64,000 nucleotides of DNA from Bibersteinia trehalosi (GCF_004346205.1 NZ_SMAM01000006.1:151372-215371); one strand, 5' to 3'; shown: positions 1 through 11,365, counted from the stretch's first letter. Notes: generated by a model not told the origin, from the sequence alone. Program-made: numbers and translations.

Positions 1-587
1 TATCGACTACTTGTGCTTATGCTTTTGCACGAATGAAATTTAAAGGAAAAAAAACAATTTTGCAGAGTATGCTTATTTTCCAAATGTTTCCAGCCGTGCT
101 CTCTTTAGTTGCATTATATGCACTTTTTGATCGTCTTGGGCAATATGTACCATTTCTTGGCTTAAATACTCATGGAGGGGTTATTTTTGCTTACTTAGGT
201 GGAATAGCTTTACATGTTTGGACGATCAAAGGTTATTTTGAAACTATTGATGGCTCTTTAGAAGAAGCCGCTGCACTTGATGGCGCAACGCCATGGCAGG
301 CGTTCCGGTTAATTTTGCTGCCCCTTTCTGTGCCTATTTTAGCTGTTGTTTTTATTCTGTCATTTATTGCAGCAATTACCGAAGTTCCTGTTGCTTCGCT
401 TTTATTACGGGATGTAAATAGTTATACCCTTGCGGTAGGCATGCAGCAATATCTCTATCCACAAAATTATTTGTGGGGCGATTTTGCTGCGGCTGCGGTG
501 TTATCTGCTATCCCTATTACTTTGGTCTTTTTATTAGCTCAGCGTTGGTTAATTGGTGGTTTAACTGCGGGCGGGGTGAAAGGCTAG
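1..587 (+). CDS. malG: Maltose/maltodextrin ABC transporter permease MalG (3' part)
   Basis: Inner-membrane permease that pairs with MalF in the MalFGK2 maltodextrin importer. The reading frame is open from the left edge (codons begin at base 3), so about 195 residues are present and roughly the first 100 of a ~296-residue protein lie outside. The EAA loop that docks the ATPase is clear ([15 protein letters not shown], around base 265-300), as are several hydrophobic membrane helices and the family C-terminus GLTAGGVKG. An internal ATG at 33 is not the real start, because conserved MalG residues ([10 protein letters not shown]) precede it in frame. The rest of the malEFG operon is presumably to the left. 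Identification is by near-identity to the enterobacterial protein as I remember it. Confidence 0.95.
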   Translation, partial: STTCAYAFARMKFKGKKTILQSMLIFQMFPAVLSLVALYALFDRLGQYVPFLGLNTHGGVIFAYLGGIALHVWTIKGYFETIDGSLEEAAALDGATPWQAFRLILLPLSVPILAVVFILSFIAAITEVPVASLLLRDVNSYTLAVGMQQYLYPQNYLWGDFAAAAVLSAIPITLVFLLAQRWLIGGLTAGGVKG

Positions 588-690
588 AATGATACCTCAA
601 AGGGCACACCTTGGGGATTTTGTAAAATTTTATTTAAAACTCACCGCTTGTAAGTTTGTATTTGGTCAATTTAATGCTCTGAGTATTGCT

Positions 691-2745
691 ATGAATAAGT
701 CATTTCTTTATCTCTGCTTATTTGGTGTATCAAATTTATTTGCACAATCTTGGCAACATGCTCATTTTGGTACTTTTAATGATGATGCAGAGCATCATTT
801 ATTCCAAAGCTCAGCCATGCTAACCAAGGGGAATTACCCGCTAAATTTTCTGTTTGGGGAGCGGTGTTATCAGCCTCAAACAGTAATGAAATTGAATCAA
901 AGTATGCCGCTTGTTCCTTGCACAGCGGATATTCCAAGCATTCGCCTATTTCGCCAAGGAAATTATCGTGCTCAAATTGATATGCACAATAGTATACCTA
1001 CACTAAAAATCCATTTAGAACAATTGCCTGAAAAGACAAATGCTGAGTTGCCTTGTCCTCGTTGGAATCATACTCCCCTTGAAATTGATGTTTCTGCAAC
1101 TTTTTCAGAGGGAGATATTGTGCGGGATTTTTATTCAGGCCAACACGCAGTGGTTAAAAATGGCAAAATTACTTTAATGCCAGCAGAAAACGCAGATGGT
1201 TTATTATTGTTAGAAAAGCTTGAGAATCATCAGCAAGCAGTATTTGATTGGAAAAATGCTACCGTTTATTTTGTGCTAACTGATCGATTTTATAATGGGG
1301 ATCCAAGCAATGATCATAGCTATGGTAGACGTAGTGATGGTATGCAGGAAATAGGTACATTTCATGGCGGAGACTTAAGGGGATTAACTGAAAAGTTAGA
1401 TTACTTACAGCAGCTTGGTGTCAATGTATTATGGATTAGTTCACCATTAGAGCAGATTCATGGCTGGGTAGGTGGTGGAAATAAAGGGGATTTTTCGCAT
1501 TATGCTTACCACGGTTACTATCATTTAGATTGGACAAAAATTGATGCCAATATGGGCAGTGAAGCCGATTTAAAAAATCTAGTGCAACAGGCTCATCAAC
1601 GTGGTATTCGTATTCTATTTGATGTTGTGATGAATCATACAGGCTATGCAACGTTAGCGGATATGCAAGAATTCAATTTTGGTCGTTTTTATTTAAAATC
1701 AGAGGAAATATCCAGTGTATTAGGTAAAAATTGGACAGATTGGCAACCGAAACAAGGACAAAATTGGCATAGCTTTAATGATTTTATTCATTTTAGTGAT
1801 GAGAAAGCGTGGGAAAATTGGTGGGGAAGGGCATGGGTGCGAGCCGATATTGGCGACTATGACAGTCCGAAGTTTGATGATTTAAAAATGTCGTTATCAG
1901 CCCTACCTGATCTTAAAACCGAGAGTGAACAAGCGGTTCAATTACCTCAATTTTTTGCAAATAAAGGTACAAATGCCCAAACGCTAGAAAATGGTAAAGT
2001 GCGTGATTATTTAATTAGTTGGCTTTCCCATTGGGTTCGTCAATATGGTATTGATGGTTTTAGGGTAGATACAGCAAAACATGTTGAAAAATCAACTTGG
2101 CTAGAGTTAAAACAAGCTTCTGAACAAGCGTTAAAAGAATGGCAGCAAGAAAATCCAAAAGAAAGCTTTAATGCGCCTTTTTGGATGGTTGGTGAAGCTT
2201 GGGGACATGGTGTATTTCAAAGTGATTATTATCAAAATGGCTTTGATGCGATGATCAATTTTGATTTTCAAGATCAGGCTAAAAATGCATTAGCATGTTT
2301 TGCGGATATTGAACCAGCTTACCGCGAAATGAATGATAAGTTACATAGTTTCAATGTATTAAGTTATTTATCTTCGCATGATACTCGATTATTTTTTCAT
2401 TCAGATAGCGAACAAAATATTCATAAACAGAAAGTAGCTGCAAATTTATTGTTGCTGTCACCAGGAGCTGTTCAAATTTACTACGGGGATGAAAGCGGTC
2501 GGGAATTTGGTGCAACAGGTTCAGATCCGGTGCAAGGTACTCGATCAGATATGAATTGGTAAGACTTACAACAGGATCCAGCCAAAAAGGCGCTGCACCA
2601 GCACTGGCAAAAATTAGCGCAGTTTAGACAACGTCACCCTGCCATTGGCGCAGGTAAACATCAATTGCTTAGTACTGCGCAATATTTTGCTTTTAGTCGC
2701 ATATTAAATACTGATAAAGTTATGATTATATGGGCTGGCCATTAA
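691..2745 (+). pseudogene. malS: Periplasmic alpha-amylase MalS, interrupted by an in-frame stop
   Basis: MalS hydrolyses long maltodextrins in the periplasm before uptake (GH13 family). I start it at the ATG at 691, which opens a signal peptide (MNKSFLYLCLFGVSNLFA). The catalytic barrel is intact: FDVVMNH, GFRVDTAKH (nucleophile Asp), GEAWGHG (acid Glu) and LSSHD. The frame is cut by TAA at 2560-2562 after TRSDMNW, where the E. coli protein has Gln (MNWQD), so one CAA to TAA change explains it. The same frame continues open from 2563 to 2745 with recognisable MalS C-terminal residues (FRQRHPAIGAGK, IIWAGH). The product would be about 623 residues and lack the last ~61. Catalytic residues remain, so weak activity or readthrough cannot be excluded. 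Confidence 0.9.
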
Positions 2746-2748
2746 ATG

Positions 2749-5478
2749 TTAGTGATAGCCCATTAAATTTAGTAGCTCCTTAGTATAATTTATTGCTTCT
2801 TGGCGATTTGTGACGGCAATTTTTTGATATAAATTGCGAATATGCGTTTTAATTGTTGTTGCGGCAACTTGTAGCTCATCTGAAATTTGCTCATTGCTAT
2901 AACCAGAATAGATTAAGCCTAAAACTTGCCATTCTCTTTGTGTTAATGGGCTAATTTTTAGGAGCTCTGGTACTTTTGGATTTTTCAGTAATTGATTAAC
3001 AAAATTTTCATCAAAATGGGCAAATTTATGCCGATAGAATTGATTTATATTTCTTAAGATAAATTGCGCTTTATATAGTGCTAATTCATCTAAAATATTT
3101 AATTGTAACAAATGGCGAATTTGTTGAGCCATAATATCACCTTCAATGACGAACGCACTGATACAATTAGTCTGGCGTATTAACTTTAGCGCATTAATGA
3201 GATCTTGTTGCGCAAGTTGTTTCTCTCCTTGTAAATAATATAAACGATTGCGCAGAATTAAATTATAATTTAGATCATTAATCAATGAGAGCTTCTCAGC
3301 AGTAAAAATTAATGTATTCAGAATATCTCTAGCGCTTTCATAGTCTCCTGATAAAATTTTTGCTCGTACGATATTTCGCCATTGTATTTGTGTAAAATGG
3401 TTTTTATTCGAAACAGGGGATGGATTTTGGGCTAACCAATTTTGAGCTGCAGAAATATTATTAGTCATTTGCCAATATAACATTCTTACTTGATCTGCGT
3501 TTGCAATCCAGTCATGATGATAAGCATGTGAGCGCTCTAGCTGTTCTACTTCATTTAATAAGCGAGCAGTGTTATCTAAATTTCCTCTCACCAACGAAAT
3601 TTTAGTTAATAGTGTTAAGCATTGTAGTTGATCTTCAATATTGGATAAAACCTCCATGCCTGCTGTTGCCATTGATTCTGCTTTATCTAGATTATACCAT
3701 TCGCATAAGATCTTCCCTTTTGAACGTAATAAGAATTCATACATTGGAATTTTTTGGAGATGATTTTCTTTCACAAATTCACTTGCTCTGTCTAAGGTTT
3801 CATAAGCAACTTGTGAGAAACCTTGGGCAAGTAAAATTTCGGATTGCTGCAATAAAGACCAGAGAATATGGTGATAAGTATGATGCTGACGCGCCATATT
3901 TTCAGCTTTTTGTAGCATAGCTAGTGCTTCGGCAAGGTTACCTTGGCAATGATGTGCTTCACCAATAATAGATATAGCAACAATATAGGCATAATAGGCA
4001 TTTTCGGATAAGTCTTTTAATGCCGTGGTTGCTAATTGAAGTGCAGTTTCTTCATCGCCATAATTAATGGCGACTTGTGCACGTAATACGTTAAATTCGG
4101 CATTCGCTGTTTTACTCAATTCAATTCTGTTTTCAGTTAGAGCTTGAGAAAATGCGGCGAGAATTCCACTAACTTCTGTATAGCGATGTTGGCTTTGTAC
4201 AAGCCAAGCTTTTAATAATACCAAATTGGTATGTTCGTGTAAGTGTGCATAATCTAAGTTGTTTAAGCTTTCTTCTAATAATTTCAATTCACCTTGGTGA
4301 AAGACTGTCCAAGCATGTTCTTCTAAAATACTTAATAGTAATTCTCTATCTGAAAGCTGCATCGCATGGTGCAATGCTTCGGTTACATAACCGAGTTTTA
4401 ACCAAGCTGAAGCAGCTTTATGATGTAACTGAGGTAATTCTTCATATAATTCTTGTTGGCTGCAAAAATTGAGGAAGGAAGCAAAAAGAGGATGAAATTT
4501 CCACCAGCTATCATCAAGTGTTTGCCATTTATCATTAACCATCTGTTGTAGGAATAGCCCTTGTTTTTCAAGTGATTCTAGCTTTTGCAGGCTATTCGGC
4601 TCACCCGTAACAGCTTGTACTAAGGATTTATTCATCGAATGCAAAATAGAACAACGTAGAATAAATAAGCGCGTATCTTTATCAACTTTATTGAGCACTT
4701 CATCGGCTAAGTATTCATTAATATGGAAACTATTTGATTTAGATAGGCGTTTAGCAATATCTTGCAAAGGAACTTGCCAAGCGTGTGATTTATTTTTGGC
4801 AAAAAGGCTAATTAATTGTAATGCTGTTGGCCAGCCTTCAACCTCATTGCATAATGCAATAATATCTTGTTGCTTTAATAATTCAGTACCTAATCTGGCT
4901 TGGAAAAATGCGATACTTTCTTGATGATCAAACATTAACTGGTTGATATCTATTTCTAAGAGCTGCTCTTGGACTCTCAAGCTGGCAATGCTTAATGGAG
5001 GAACTGAACGAGATATGAGGATTAATGTCATATTAGCAGGTTTGTGTTTAATCCAATATTTCAATGCTTCGTGGATCTCCTCATTATCAATGCAGTGGTA
5101 ATCATCAATAATTAAATAGAAGTGCTGGGGAAATTGTGAGGCTTTGATAAGTAATTGATTAAATAATGCAAATAAATTTGCTTGATGATTTTCTTCCAAT
5201 AATACATCGGTTTCAGTATTTATGGCTGCATGCAGTGCGGCACTGAAGTAGGCAGCAAAACGTTCTGGATTATTATCTCCTTCATCTAACGCATACCATC
5301 CTATATTTTTTTTCCCTTCACTCCATTGCGATACGAGAGTTGTCTTTCCATAGCCAGCAGGAGCACTTACCAATACAACAGGATATAGCGACGATTTATT
5401 TAATTCCTGAATTAAACGTGTTCGGGGAATGCTATTCTGTAAGCGAAAAGAACAAATTAGTTTTGATGGTATTAACAT
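2749..5478 (-). CDS. malT: Maltose regulon transcriptional activator MalT
   Basis: STAND-family, ATP- and maltotriose-dependent activator of the maltose genes. At 909 residues it is close to the usual ~901. Visible parts are an N-terminal NTPase with Walker A (SAPAGYGKTT, about residues 39-48) and Walker B (FYLIIDDYH), a long TPR-like helical sensor region, and a C-terminal LuxR-type helix-turn-helix (SPLTQREWQVLGLIYSGYS, then TTIKTHIRNLYQKI). A strong ribosome site (GAGGAG) precedes the ATG at 5478. It is divergent from malP, and its 3' end meets the malS stop tail within 3 bases. The MalT-box-like sites in the shared upstream region suggest its direct targets. Confidence 0.96.
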   Translation of the reverse strand: MLIPSKLICSFRLQNSIPRTRLIQELNKSSLYPVVLVSAPAGYGKTTLVSQWSEGKKNIGWYALDEGDNNPERFAAYFSAALHAAINTETDVLLEENHQANLFALFNQLLIKASQFPQHFYLIIDDYHCIDNEEIHEALKYWIKHKPANMTLILISRSVPPLSIASLRVQEQLLEIDINQLMFDHQESIAFFQARLGTELLKQQDIIALCNEVEGWPTALQLISLFAKNKSHAWQVPLQDIAKRLSKSNSFHINEYLADEVLNKVDKDTRLFILRCSILHSMNKSLVQAVTGEPNSLQKLESLEKQGLFLQQMVNDKWQTLDDSWWKFHPLFASFLNFCSQQELYEELPQLHHKAASAWLKLGYVTEALHHAMQLSDRELLLSILEEHAWTVFHQGELKLLEESLNNLDYAHLHEHTNLVLLKAWLVQSQHRYTEVSGILAAFSQALTENRIELSKTANAEFNVLRAQVAINYGDEETALQLATTALKDLSENAYYAYIVAISIIGEAHHCQGNLAEALAMLQKAENMARQHHTYHHILWSLLQQSEILLAQGFSQVAYETLDRASEFVKENHLQKIPMYEFLLRSKGKILCEWYNLDKAESMATAGMEVLSNIEDQLQCLTLLTKISLVRGNLDNTARLLNEVEQLERSHAYHHDWIANADQVRMLYWQMTNNISAAQNWLAQNPSPVSNKNHFTQIQWRNIVRAKILSGDYESARDILNTLIFTAEKLSLINDLNYNLILRNRLYYLQGEKQLAQQDLINALKLIRQTNCISAFVIEGDIMAQQIRHLLQLNILDELALYKAQFILRNINQFYRHKFAHFDENFVNQLLKNPKVPELLKISPLTQREWQVLGLIYSGYSNEQISDELQVAATTIKTHIRNLYQKIAVTNRQEAINYTKELLNLMGYH

Positions 5479-5538
5479 ATAAATGTGACTCTCCTCTAAT
5501 TGTACTAGGACTCAATATATGTAATGAACGAGCCCGTA

Positions 5539-5644
5539 GGATGATGCCTCATCCTTCTGTCTTTTTACTCCATCCTATCACTCATACCGTATAAGTATGG
5601 ACAAGGATGATTTGATTTTTATTTGATGAAACATAATACACGAC
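5539..5644 (+). promoter_or_regulatory. malP promoter with MalT-box-like sites
   Basis: The malT-malP intergenic region has four copies of the MalT core GGATGA or near variants: forward at 5539-5544 and 5605-5610, and reverse at 5549-5554 (TCATCC) and 5570-5575 (CCATCC). A possible -10 (CATAAT, 5632-5637) puts the 5605-5610 site near -37, the position typical of MalT-dependent promoters. The sites are seen in the sequence; the transcription start is inferred. Confidence 0.65.
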
Positions 5645-5669
5645 AGTTAATTTTTACTAGGAGATTCCT

Positions 5670-8039
5670 ATGGAATTTAAAGCTATTGTTGAAAAATACT
5701 GTCGTTATTTTGATGTTATTGGGCCTGAAAAACTCTCTTTGCAGCAATGGTATCATATTGTTGCAGAAGGTTCTCTTGAACTTATTTATCAGCGACCACC
5801 AGTACAAGTTGATGGGACTCGTCATGTAAATTATTTATCAATGGAGTTTTTGATTGGGCGTTTAACAGGCAATAATTTACTCAACTTAGGTTACTATGAA
5901 CAAGTTCGAGATTATCTTAAACAATATCAGATTGAATTAGTAGATGTTTTAGAACAAGAACGTGATCCAGCCCTAGGGAATGGTGGATTAGGGCGTTTAG
6001 CTGCTTGTTTTTTAGACTCAATGGCAACATTAGGACAACCTGCCACAGGTTACGGTCTGCATTATCAATATGGTTTATTTAAGCAGCATTTTGAAGATGG
6101 GCAGCAACAAGAAGCCCCAGATACTTGGAATCGTGATCATTACCCTTGGCATCGCTTCAACCCAGCCAAAACTCATCAAATTAGCTTTGGTGGAAAAACT
6201 AAGCATATTCAAGCAGATCAGTATGAATGGATTCCTAAGCTTACTCTTCAAGGTAAAGCATTCGATTTACCTATTGTGGGTTATAAAAATAATATTGTTC
6301 AAGTACTACGCTTGTGGCAAGCAGACAGCGATCAGGCATTCGATTTCTCAGCATTTAACGATGGAAAATTTTTAGCGGCTGATAAAAATATTGTTAATGC
6401 CGCGGCTTTAACACAGGTGCTTTATCCAAATGACAATCATAAGGCAGGGCAAAAATTACGTTTAATGCAGCAATATTTTCATTGTGCGTGTTCTGTGTCT
6501 GATATTTTAGAACGCCATCTTGCAGCAGGCTATCCATTAGCAGATTTAGCGAAGCATCAAGTTATTCAGCTAAATGATACGCACCCAACTTTGGCGATCC
6601 CTGAGTTAATGCGCTTACTATTGGATGAGCACCATTTTACTTGGAAACAGGCGTGGGATATTTGTTCAAACACATTTGCTTATACTAATCATACGTTGCT
6701 ACCAGAAGCTCTGGAGCAGTGGGATCAACGCTTATTCAAGCAATTATTGCCTCGTCATTATCAAATTGTAGAAAAAATTAATCACTTATTCCATGAACAG
6801 GTGAAATCCGTGTTTGGTGATGATGCTAAAGTATGGGAAAAACTTGCAATACTTTTTGATTATCGAGTGCGTATGGCAAATCTTTGTGTTGTCACTTGTT
6901 TCCGTGTTAATGGTGTTGCACAAATCCATTCTGATCTGCTAATTAAGGATCTCTTTCCAGAATATCATCAGCTATTTCCAACAAAATTTTGCAATGTGAC
7001 GAATGGTGTGACGCCTCGTCGTTGGATTCGACAAGCCAATCCACAGCTCAGTAGCTTGTTAGATCATTGCTTAACGCAAGATTGGACAAGAGATCTTGAA
7101 CTCTTACAAGGAATAGAAAAATATGTAGATGACATTGGATTTCAAGATAAATATCAGCAGATTAAAACAAATAATAAAATCATTTTGGCAAATGAAATAA
7201 ACCAAACATTAGGATTAAATGTTAATCCTAATGCTATCTTTGATGTGCAGATTAAACGTTTTCATGAATATAAACGCCAACATCTTAATCTGTTAAATAT
7301 TATTGCTACTTATCAGGCAATTAAAGAAAATCCAAATCAAGAATATACTCCGCGAGTATTCTTATTTTCTGGTAAAGCTGCGCCAGGCTATTTTTTAGCA
7401 AAAAATATTATCCATGCGATTAATAACGTAGCAAGGATTATTAATAGCGATAAACAGGTTAATGATCGTTTACAAGTTGCATTCTTACCAGATTATCGAG
7501 TTAGCCTTGCTGAAAAAATTATTCCTGCGGCTGATGTATCAGAGCAAATATCTATGGCGGGTAAAGAAGCTTCGGGCACAGGTAATATGAAATTGGCTTT
7601 AAATGGGGCATTAACCTTGGGAACATTAGATGGGGCGAATGTTGAAATTGCAGAAATGGTAGGGGAAGAGCATATTTTTATTTTCGGGCATACGGTTGAA
7701 AGCATTCGTGAGTTACTCGCAAGTGGTTATCAGCCTAAGGCATATTATCATCAAGATATGGTGTTAAAAGCAGCTGTGGATTTTCTGGCAACGGGCAAAG
7801 CTTCAAAAGGTGATAAAACAACCTTCAAGCTAATGTTAGATAGTCTCTTAGAGCAAGACCCTTTCTTGGTTTTTGCTGATTTCGATAGCTATCGTCAAGC
7901 TCAAGCTAAAATTAGTCATGCTTATTTAAATCAGCAAGCTTGGGTACGCAGCGCAATTTTAAATACAGCTCGTTTAGGCATATTTAGTTCAGATCGCTCA
8001 ATCAGAGATTATCAACAACGAATTTGGCAAGCTAAATAA
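5670..8039 (+). CDS. malP: Maltodextrin phosphorylase MalP
   Basis: Cytoplasmic GT35 phosphorylase that releases glucose-1-phosphate from the non-reducing ends of maltodextrins, using pyridoxal phosphate. It is 789 residues against ~797 in E. coli. Conserved blocks include [56 protein letters not shown] and the cofactor site [14 protein letters not shown], whose PLP-binding lysine is about residue 641. The ATG at 5670 follows AGGAG and gives an N-terminus like the family. malQ follows with a 94-base gap, and both are probably transcribed from the MalT-controlled promoter upstream. The gene looks intact. Confidence 0.97.
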   Translation: MEFKAIVEKYCRYFDVIGPEKLSLQQWYHIVAEGSLELIYQRPPVQVDGTRHVNYLSMEFLIGRLTGNNLLNLGYYEQVRDYLKQYQIELVDVLEQERDPALGNGGLGRLAACFLDSMATLGQPATGYGLHYQYGLFKQHFEDGQQQEAPDTWNRDHYPWHRFNPAKTHQISFGGKTKHIQADQYEWIPKLTLQGKAFDLPIVGYKNNIVQVLRLWQADSDQAFDFSAFNDGKFLAADKNIVNAAALTQVLYPNDNHKAGQKLRLMQQYFHCACSVSDILERHLAAGYPLADLAKHQVIQLNDTHPTLAIPELMRLLLDEHHFTWKQAWDICSNTFAYTNHTLLPEALEQWDQRLFKQLLPRHYQIVEKINHLFHEQVKSVFGDDAKVWEKLAILFDYRVRMANLCVVTCFRVNGVAQIHSDLLIKDLFPEYHQLFPTKFCNVTNGVTPRRWIRQANPQLSSLLDHCLTQDWTRDLELLQGIEKYVDDIGFQDKYQQIKTNNKIILANEINQTLGLNVNPNAIFDVQIKRFHEYKRQHLNLLNIIATYQAIKENPNQEYTPRVFLFSGKAAPGYFLAKNIIHAINNVARIINSDKQVNDRLQVAFLPDYRVSLAEKIIPAADVSEQISMAGKEASGTGNMKLALNGALTLGTLDGANVEIAEMVGEEHIFIFGHTVESIRELLASGYQPKAYYHQDMVLKAAVDFLATGKASKGDKTTFKLMLDSLLEQDPFLVFADFDSYRQAQAKISHAYLNQQAWVRSAILNTARLGIFSSDRSIRDYQQRIWQAK

Positions 8040-8133
8040 TAATGCTACTAGATGGCTTCTTATTTAGGATATGTTGAACATAAACTTAATGAGAGGCCAC
8101 TTATTTTCTATGCTCTTTTTTAGGAGAATAATT

Positions 8134-10221
8134 ATGAAAACAATAGAAAGACAGTGTGCTTATGCAGGTATTTTGCCCTATTTTTTTGATGAGAGAGGAA
8201 TAAAAAAATGGGCAAGATTAGATATAAAAAAAGCGTTGCTTAAAACTTTTAATCACCATTCAAATAGCAATTTTACTCCCATTCCTAGTGTAAAAGTTTT
8301 TTACCAGTACCAACCACATTTTTTACCTTTAAACTTAGCAAATAAAAAACAGCCCTTAATTGGTACTTGGCAATTACAACTGGAAAATAGTACACAAATA
8401 GTTCAAGGAAAAATAAAAAAACGCGGTATCGCATTACCAGACCATTTGCCTTTGGGCTATCACCAATTAAAAATAATAACAGCTAAGCAAACATTTAATT
8501 GCACTGTCATTGTGGCACCAACATGTTGCTATCAACCTCAAGCACTACAGGAACATAAAAAATTATGGGGAACATTTTTACAGCTTTATACCTTAAGATC
8601 TGAGAAAAATTGGGGAATTGGTGATTTTGGTGATTTAAAAGATTTTATCCAAAATATTGCGCGACATCAGGCTGATTTTGTCGGTTTAAACCCTATTCAC
8701 TCATTATTTCCTGCTAATCCAGAGGCTGCCAGTCCTTATAGTCCTTCCTCACGGCAGTGGATAAATATTGCTTATATTGATATTAACCAGCTAATTGAAT
8801 TTCAGCAAAATGATGAAGCTCAGGCTTGGTTTAATTCAGCGGAAATTCAGCAACAATTAACTCAATTACGTCAGCAAGATTGGTTAGATTACAGCAAAAT
8901 TTTGCCTTTAAAATTGAAAGGACTGCATTTTGCTTTTGCAAAATTTCAGCAAAATTCAACCGCTTGCTCGGATACTGCGTTTCATGAGTTTATAAAAAAA
9001 GGTGGCGAGGGTTTACAAATTCAAGCGACTTTTGATGCCCTACACCAGCATTTAGCCAATCAATATAAAGAGCAATGGGGGTGGGATTTCTGGGCAAGAG
9101 AATATCAAGATTATCATTCCGCAGCAGTGCAACAGTTTCGTGTTACACATAAAGATGAGATCGAATTTTATATATGGCTGCAATTTATTGCCGATCAGCA
9201 GTTAGCTGAATGTGATGCCATGTGCCGAGAGAAAAATATGCGCATTGGGATGTACCGAGATTTAGCAGTGGGAGTAAGTCATAACGGCGCAGAAACTTGG
9301 GGGGATAAACCGCTTTATTGTTTAAAAGCTTCAATTGGGGCTCCGCCTGATATCTTGGGACCACAGGGGCAAAATTGGGGACTCACGCCAATGAATCCGC
9401 ATGTATTAAAACAGCGTGCTTATCAGCCGTTTATTGAGTTGCTTAGAGCAAATATGCAACACTGTGGTGCATTGCGAATCGATCATATTATGTCTTTATT
9501 GCGTTTATGGTGGATTCCGAAAGGTGATAGTGCAATTAATGGCGCATATGTAAGCTATCCTGTTGATGATTTAATTGCAATTTTAGCTTTAGAAAGCCAG
9601 CGTCATCAGTGTCTGATTATTGGAGAGGATTTAGGTACAGTCCCTAAAGAAATTGTCAGTAAACTTAAGCATGCGGGTATTTTATCGTATAAAATTTTCT
9701 ATTTTGAGTTTGATGAACAGGGGCGAAGTCGAGCGCTAAACCATTACCCTTACCAAGCCATGACAACGTTAAGCACGCATGATTTACCTACTATCTATGG
9801 TTATTGGCAAGGTTATGATTTCGAATTAGGCAAAAAATTTGGTGTATATCCAAATGCTAAGATACTTACAATCCTACAAAGCCAGCGTGTGCAAGCAAAA
9901 GAAAAAATCTTGCAGCGGTTAAAACAATATGGTGTACCTTTCGAGGCAGATATTACGCCACAGCTGAATTCTACGGTTAATACGCAATTTATTCATCAGC
10001 TACAACGCTATGTCGCGCATGTAAATAGTGGCTTGTTTGGATTTCAACCGGAAGATTGGTTAGCAATGAGTGAACCGGTAAATATTCCTGGTACAAGTAC
10101 ACAATATGCTAATTGGCGCCGGCGCTTAGCTAAAAATATTACGGATATTTTTGCAGATAATGAGATTAATACATTACTGAATGAGGTGAATAAGATTCGT
10201 AAAACTGACTCATGTACTTAG
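8134..10221 (+). CDS. malQ: 4-alpha-glucanotransferase (amylomaltase) MalQ
   Basis: GH77 amylomaltase that disproportionates maltodextrins, giving glucose and longer chains for MalP. I start at the ATG at 8134 because TAGGAG lies just upstream and the resulting 695 residues match the E. coli length (694); the same frame is open further up to 8071 but without a better start. Catalytic blocks are visible: FLQLYTLRSEKNWGIGDFGD, ALRIDHIMSLLRLWWIP (nucleophile Asp), IIGEDLGTVP (acid Glu) and LSTHDLPT (stabilising Asp). It is the last gene of the malPQ unit. Confidence 0.96.
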   Translation: MKTIERQCAYAGILPYFFDERGIKKWARLDIKKALLKTFNHHSNSNFTPIPSVKVFYQYQPHFLPLNLANKKQPLIGTWQLQLENSTQIVQGKIKKRGIALPDHLPLGYHQLKIITAKQTFNCTVIVAPTCCYQPQALQEHKKLWGTFLQLYTLRSEKNWGIGDFGDLKDFIQNIARHQADFVGLNPIHSLFPANPEAASPYSPSSRQWINIAYIDINQLIEFQQNDEAQAWFNSAEIQQQLTQLRQQDWLDYSKILPLKLKGLHFAFAKFQQNSTACSDTAFHEFIKKGGEGLQIQATFDALHQHLANQYKEQWGWDFWAREYQDYHSAAVQQFRVTHKDEIEFYIWLQFIADQQLAECDAMCREKNMRIGMYRDLAVGVSHNGAETWGDKPLYCLKASIGAPPDILGPQGQNWGLTPMNPHVLKQRAYQPFIELLRANMQHCGALRIDHIMSLLRLWWIPKGDSAINGAYVSYPVDDLIAILALESQRHQCLIIGEDLGTVPKEIVSKLKHAGILSYKIFYFEFDEQGRSRALNHYPYQAMTTLSTHDLPTIYGYWQGYDFELGKKFGVYPNAKILTILQSQRVQAKEKILQRLKQYGVPFEADITPQLNSTVNTQFIHQLQRYVAHVNSGLFGFQPEDWLAMSEPVNIPGTSTQYANWRRRLAKNITDIFADNEINTLLNEVNKIRKTDSCT

Positions 10222-10236
10222 TGAAAATATTAGAAC

Positions 10237-10263
10237 ATGCGGTGGCTTGATTAACTACCGCAT
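10237..10263. terminator. Weak hairpin between convergent malQ and the ZIP gene
   Basis: The inverted repeat ATGCGGT / ACCGCAT (10237-10243 and 10257-10263) sits in the 51-base gap between two convergent genes. There is no clear T-run, so its role as a terminator is only plausible from position. Confidence 0.3.
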
Positions 10264-10272
10264 ATCTGGCAG

Positions 10273-11100
10273 TTATCCTAGTGCTACATCAAGTACCATC
10301 ATTAATACAAAGCCAAGCATCAATGATAGGGTTGCAATATCGGTATTACCGTTGCTTTGGGATTCAGGAATCAGCTCTTCTACCACGACAAAGATCATAG
10401 CCCCAGCTGCAAAGGCGAGAGCATAGGGTAGAATTGCTGTCATTGAAAGGACAAAAATGGCGCCAAGTACGGCCGCAATCGGCTCAACCACTGCTGACAT
10501 AGAACCATAACAGAAGGCTCTCCAACGGCTAGCCCCTTCCCCTCGAATAGGCATAGAGAGCGCAGAGCCTTCAGGTATATTCTGTAAACCAATCCCAATA
10601 GCTAAGCCAATTGCCCCCATTAATGCCGCAGAGGTATCTGTGACAGAAGATAATGCACCGAAGGTAACACCAATCGCTAACCCTTCAGGAATATTATGGA
10701 TAGTAATGGCAAGGAATAATAGCATCGATTTAGATAAATTTTTATGTGCTATTACGCCTTCAGCATCAGTGATCGAAGTCTTATCTAAGTGCAAATGGGG
10801 AACAAGATAATCAATTAAACGAATAAAAAATCCACCCGCTAAAAAACCAATGGCAGCTGGTAACCAATTCCAATCTCCATAACCTTTTTCCGCATATTCC
10901 AATGACGGTTCAAGCAACGACCAAAAACTTGCTGCAATCATTACTCCGGCTGCAAACCCCATCATAGAGTCCAGCCATTTTTGATTAACTTGTTTAAAGA
11001 AAAAGACAAATGCTGAACCGAAAATAGTACAACCCCATGTAAAAAGCCCCGCGATCAGCGCCTGACTCGCAGGGTGAAGTGTAGAAAAATAATCTAACAT
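10273..11100 (-). CDS. ZIP family metal transporter (GufA-like)
   Basis: Predicted inner-membrane divalent metal importer, zinc being the usual ZIP substrate. The 275-residue protein is hydrophobic, with about eight membrane segments. It has the two diagnostic metal-binding helices: HNIPEGLAIG in TM4 and LQNIPEGSAL in TM5. It also has a charged His-containing loop (PHLHLDKTS) before TM4. The length and the paired NIPEG motifs fit the GufA branch of the family (275 aa) better than ZupT. It is convergent with malQ and has no obvious functional partner beside it. No Zur-type operator was identified upstream. The substrate is not shown by the sequence. Confidence 0.85.
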   Translation of the reverse strand: MLDYFSTLHPASQALIAGLFTWGCTIFGSAFVFFFKQVNQKWLDSMMGFAAGVMIAASFWSLLEPSLEYAEKGYGDWNWLPAAIGFLAGGFFIRLIDYLVPHLHLDKTSITDAEGVIAHKNLSKSMLLFLAITIHNIPEGLAIGVTFGALSSVTDTSAALMGAIGLAIGIGLQNIPEGSALSMPIRGEGASRWRAFCYGSMSAVVEPIAAVLGAIFVLSMTAILPYALAFAAGAMIFVVVEELIPESQSNGNTDIATLSLMLGFVLMMVLDVALG

Positions 11101-11218
11101 CCCTGACCTATTATTTAATTAATTTATTTACCGAGTTAGGGCAACGCCAAACTCAATCCTTGTTAATTCAGTTTAATTTGTTTTTGGTTGTAATACACTA
11201 AATATTTTTCGATTTCAG

Positions 11219-11365
11219 TCTATAAAATTTTGCTATGAAAGTGCTATTTGGGGTGGAATAGTCTCTGATTTCAAAGCAGCAGCGCAACCACTAATTTATT
11301 CGGATAAACATCCTAGTGATTTTATTGAGTTAATATCCAAATGCTGGTTTTTCGGAGAATTTTAG
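11219..11365 (+). pseudogene. Possible gene remnant, unidentified
   Basis: In the 446-base stretch after the ZIP gene, one frame without an ATG reads protein-like sequence ending with TAG at 11363-11365 (contains YESAIWGGIVSDF and HPSDFIELISKCWF). It has balanced, non-repetitive composition but no start codon or ribosome site. It could be the 3' remnant of a lost gene or chance. I do not recognise the family. Confidence 0.25.

Noticed and set aside
11101..11218. Promoter or RNA gene in the stretch just upstream of the ZIP gene start
   Set aside because: The sequence is AT-rich with no convincing -35/-10 pair, hairpin or metal-regulator operator that I could support.
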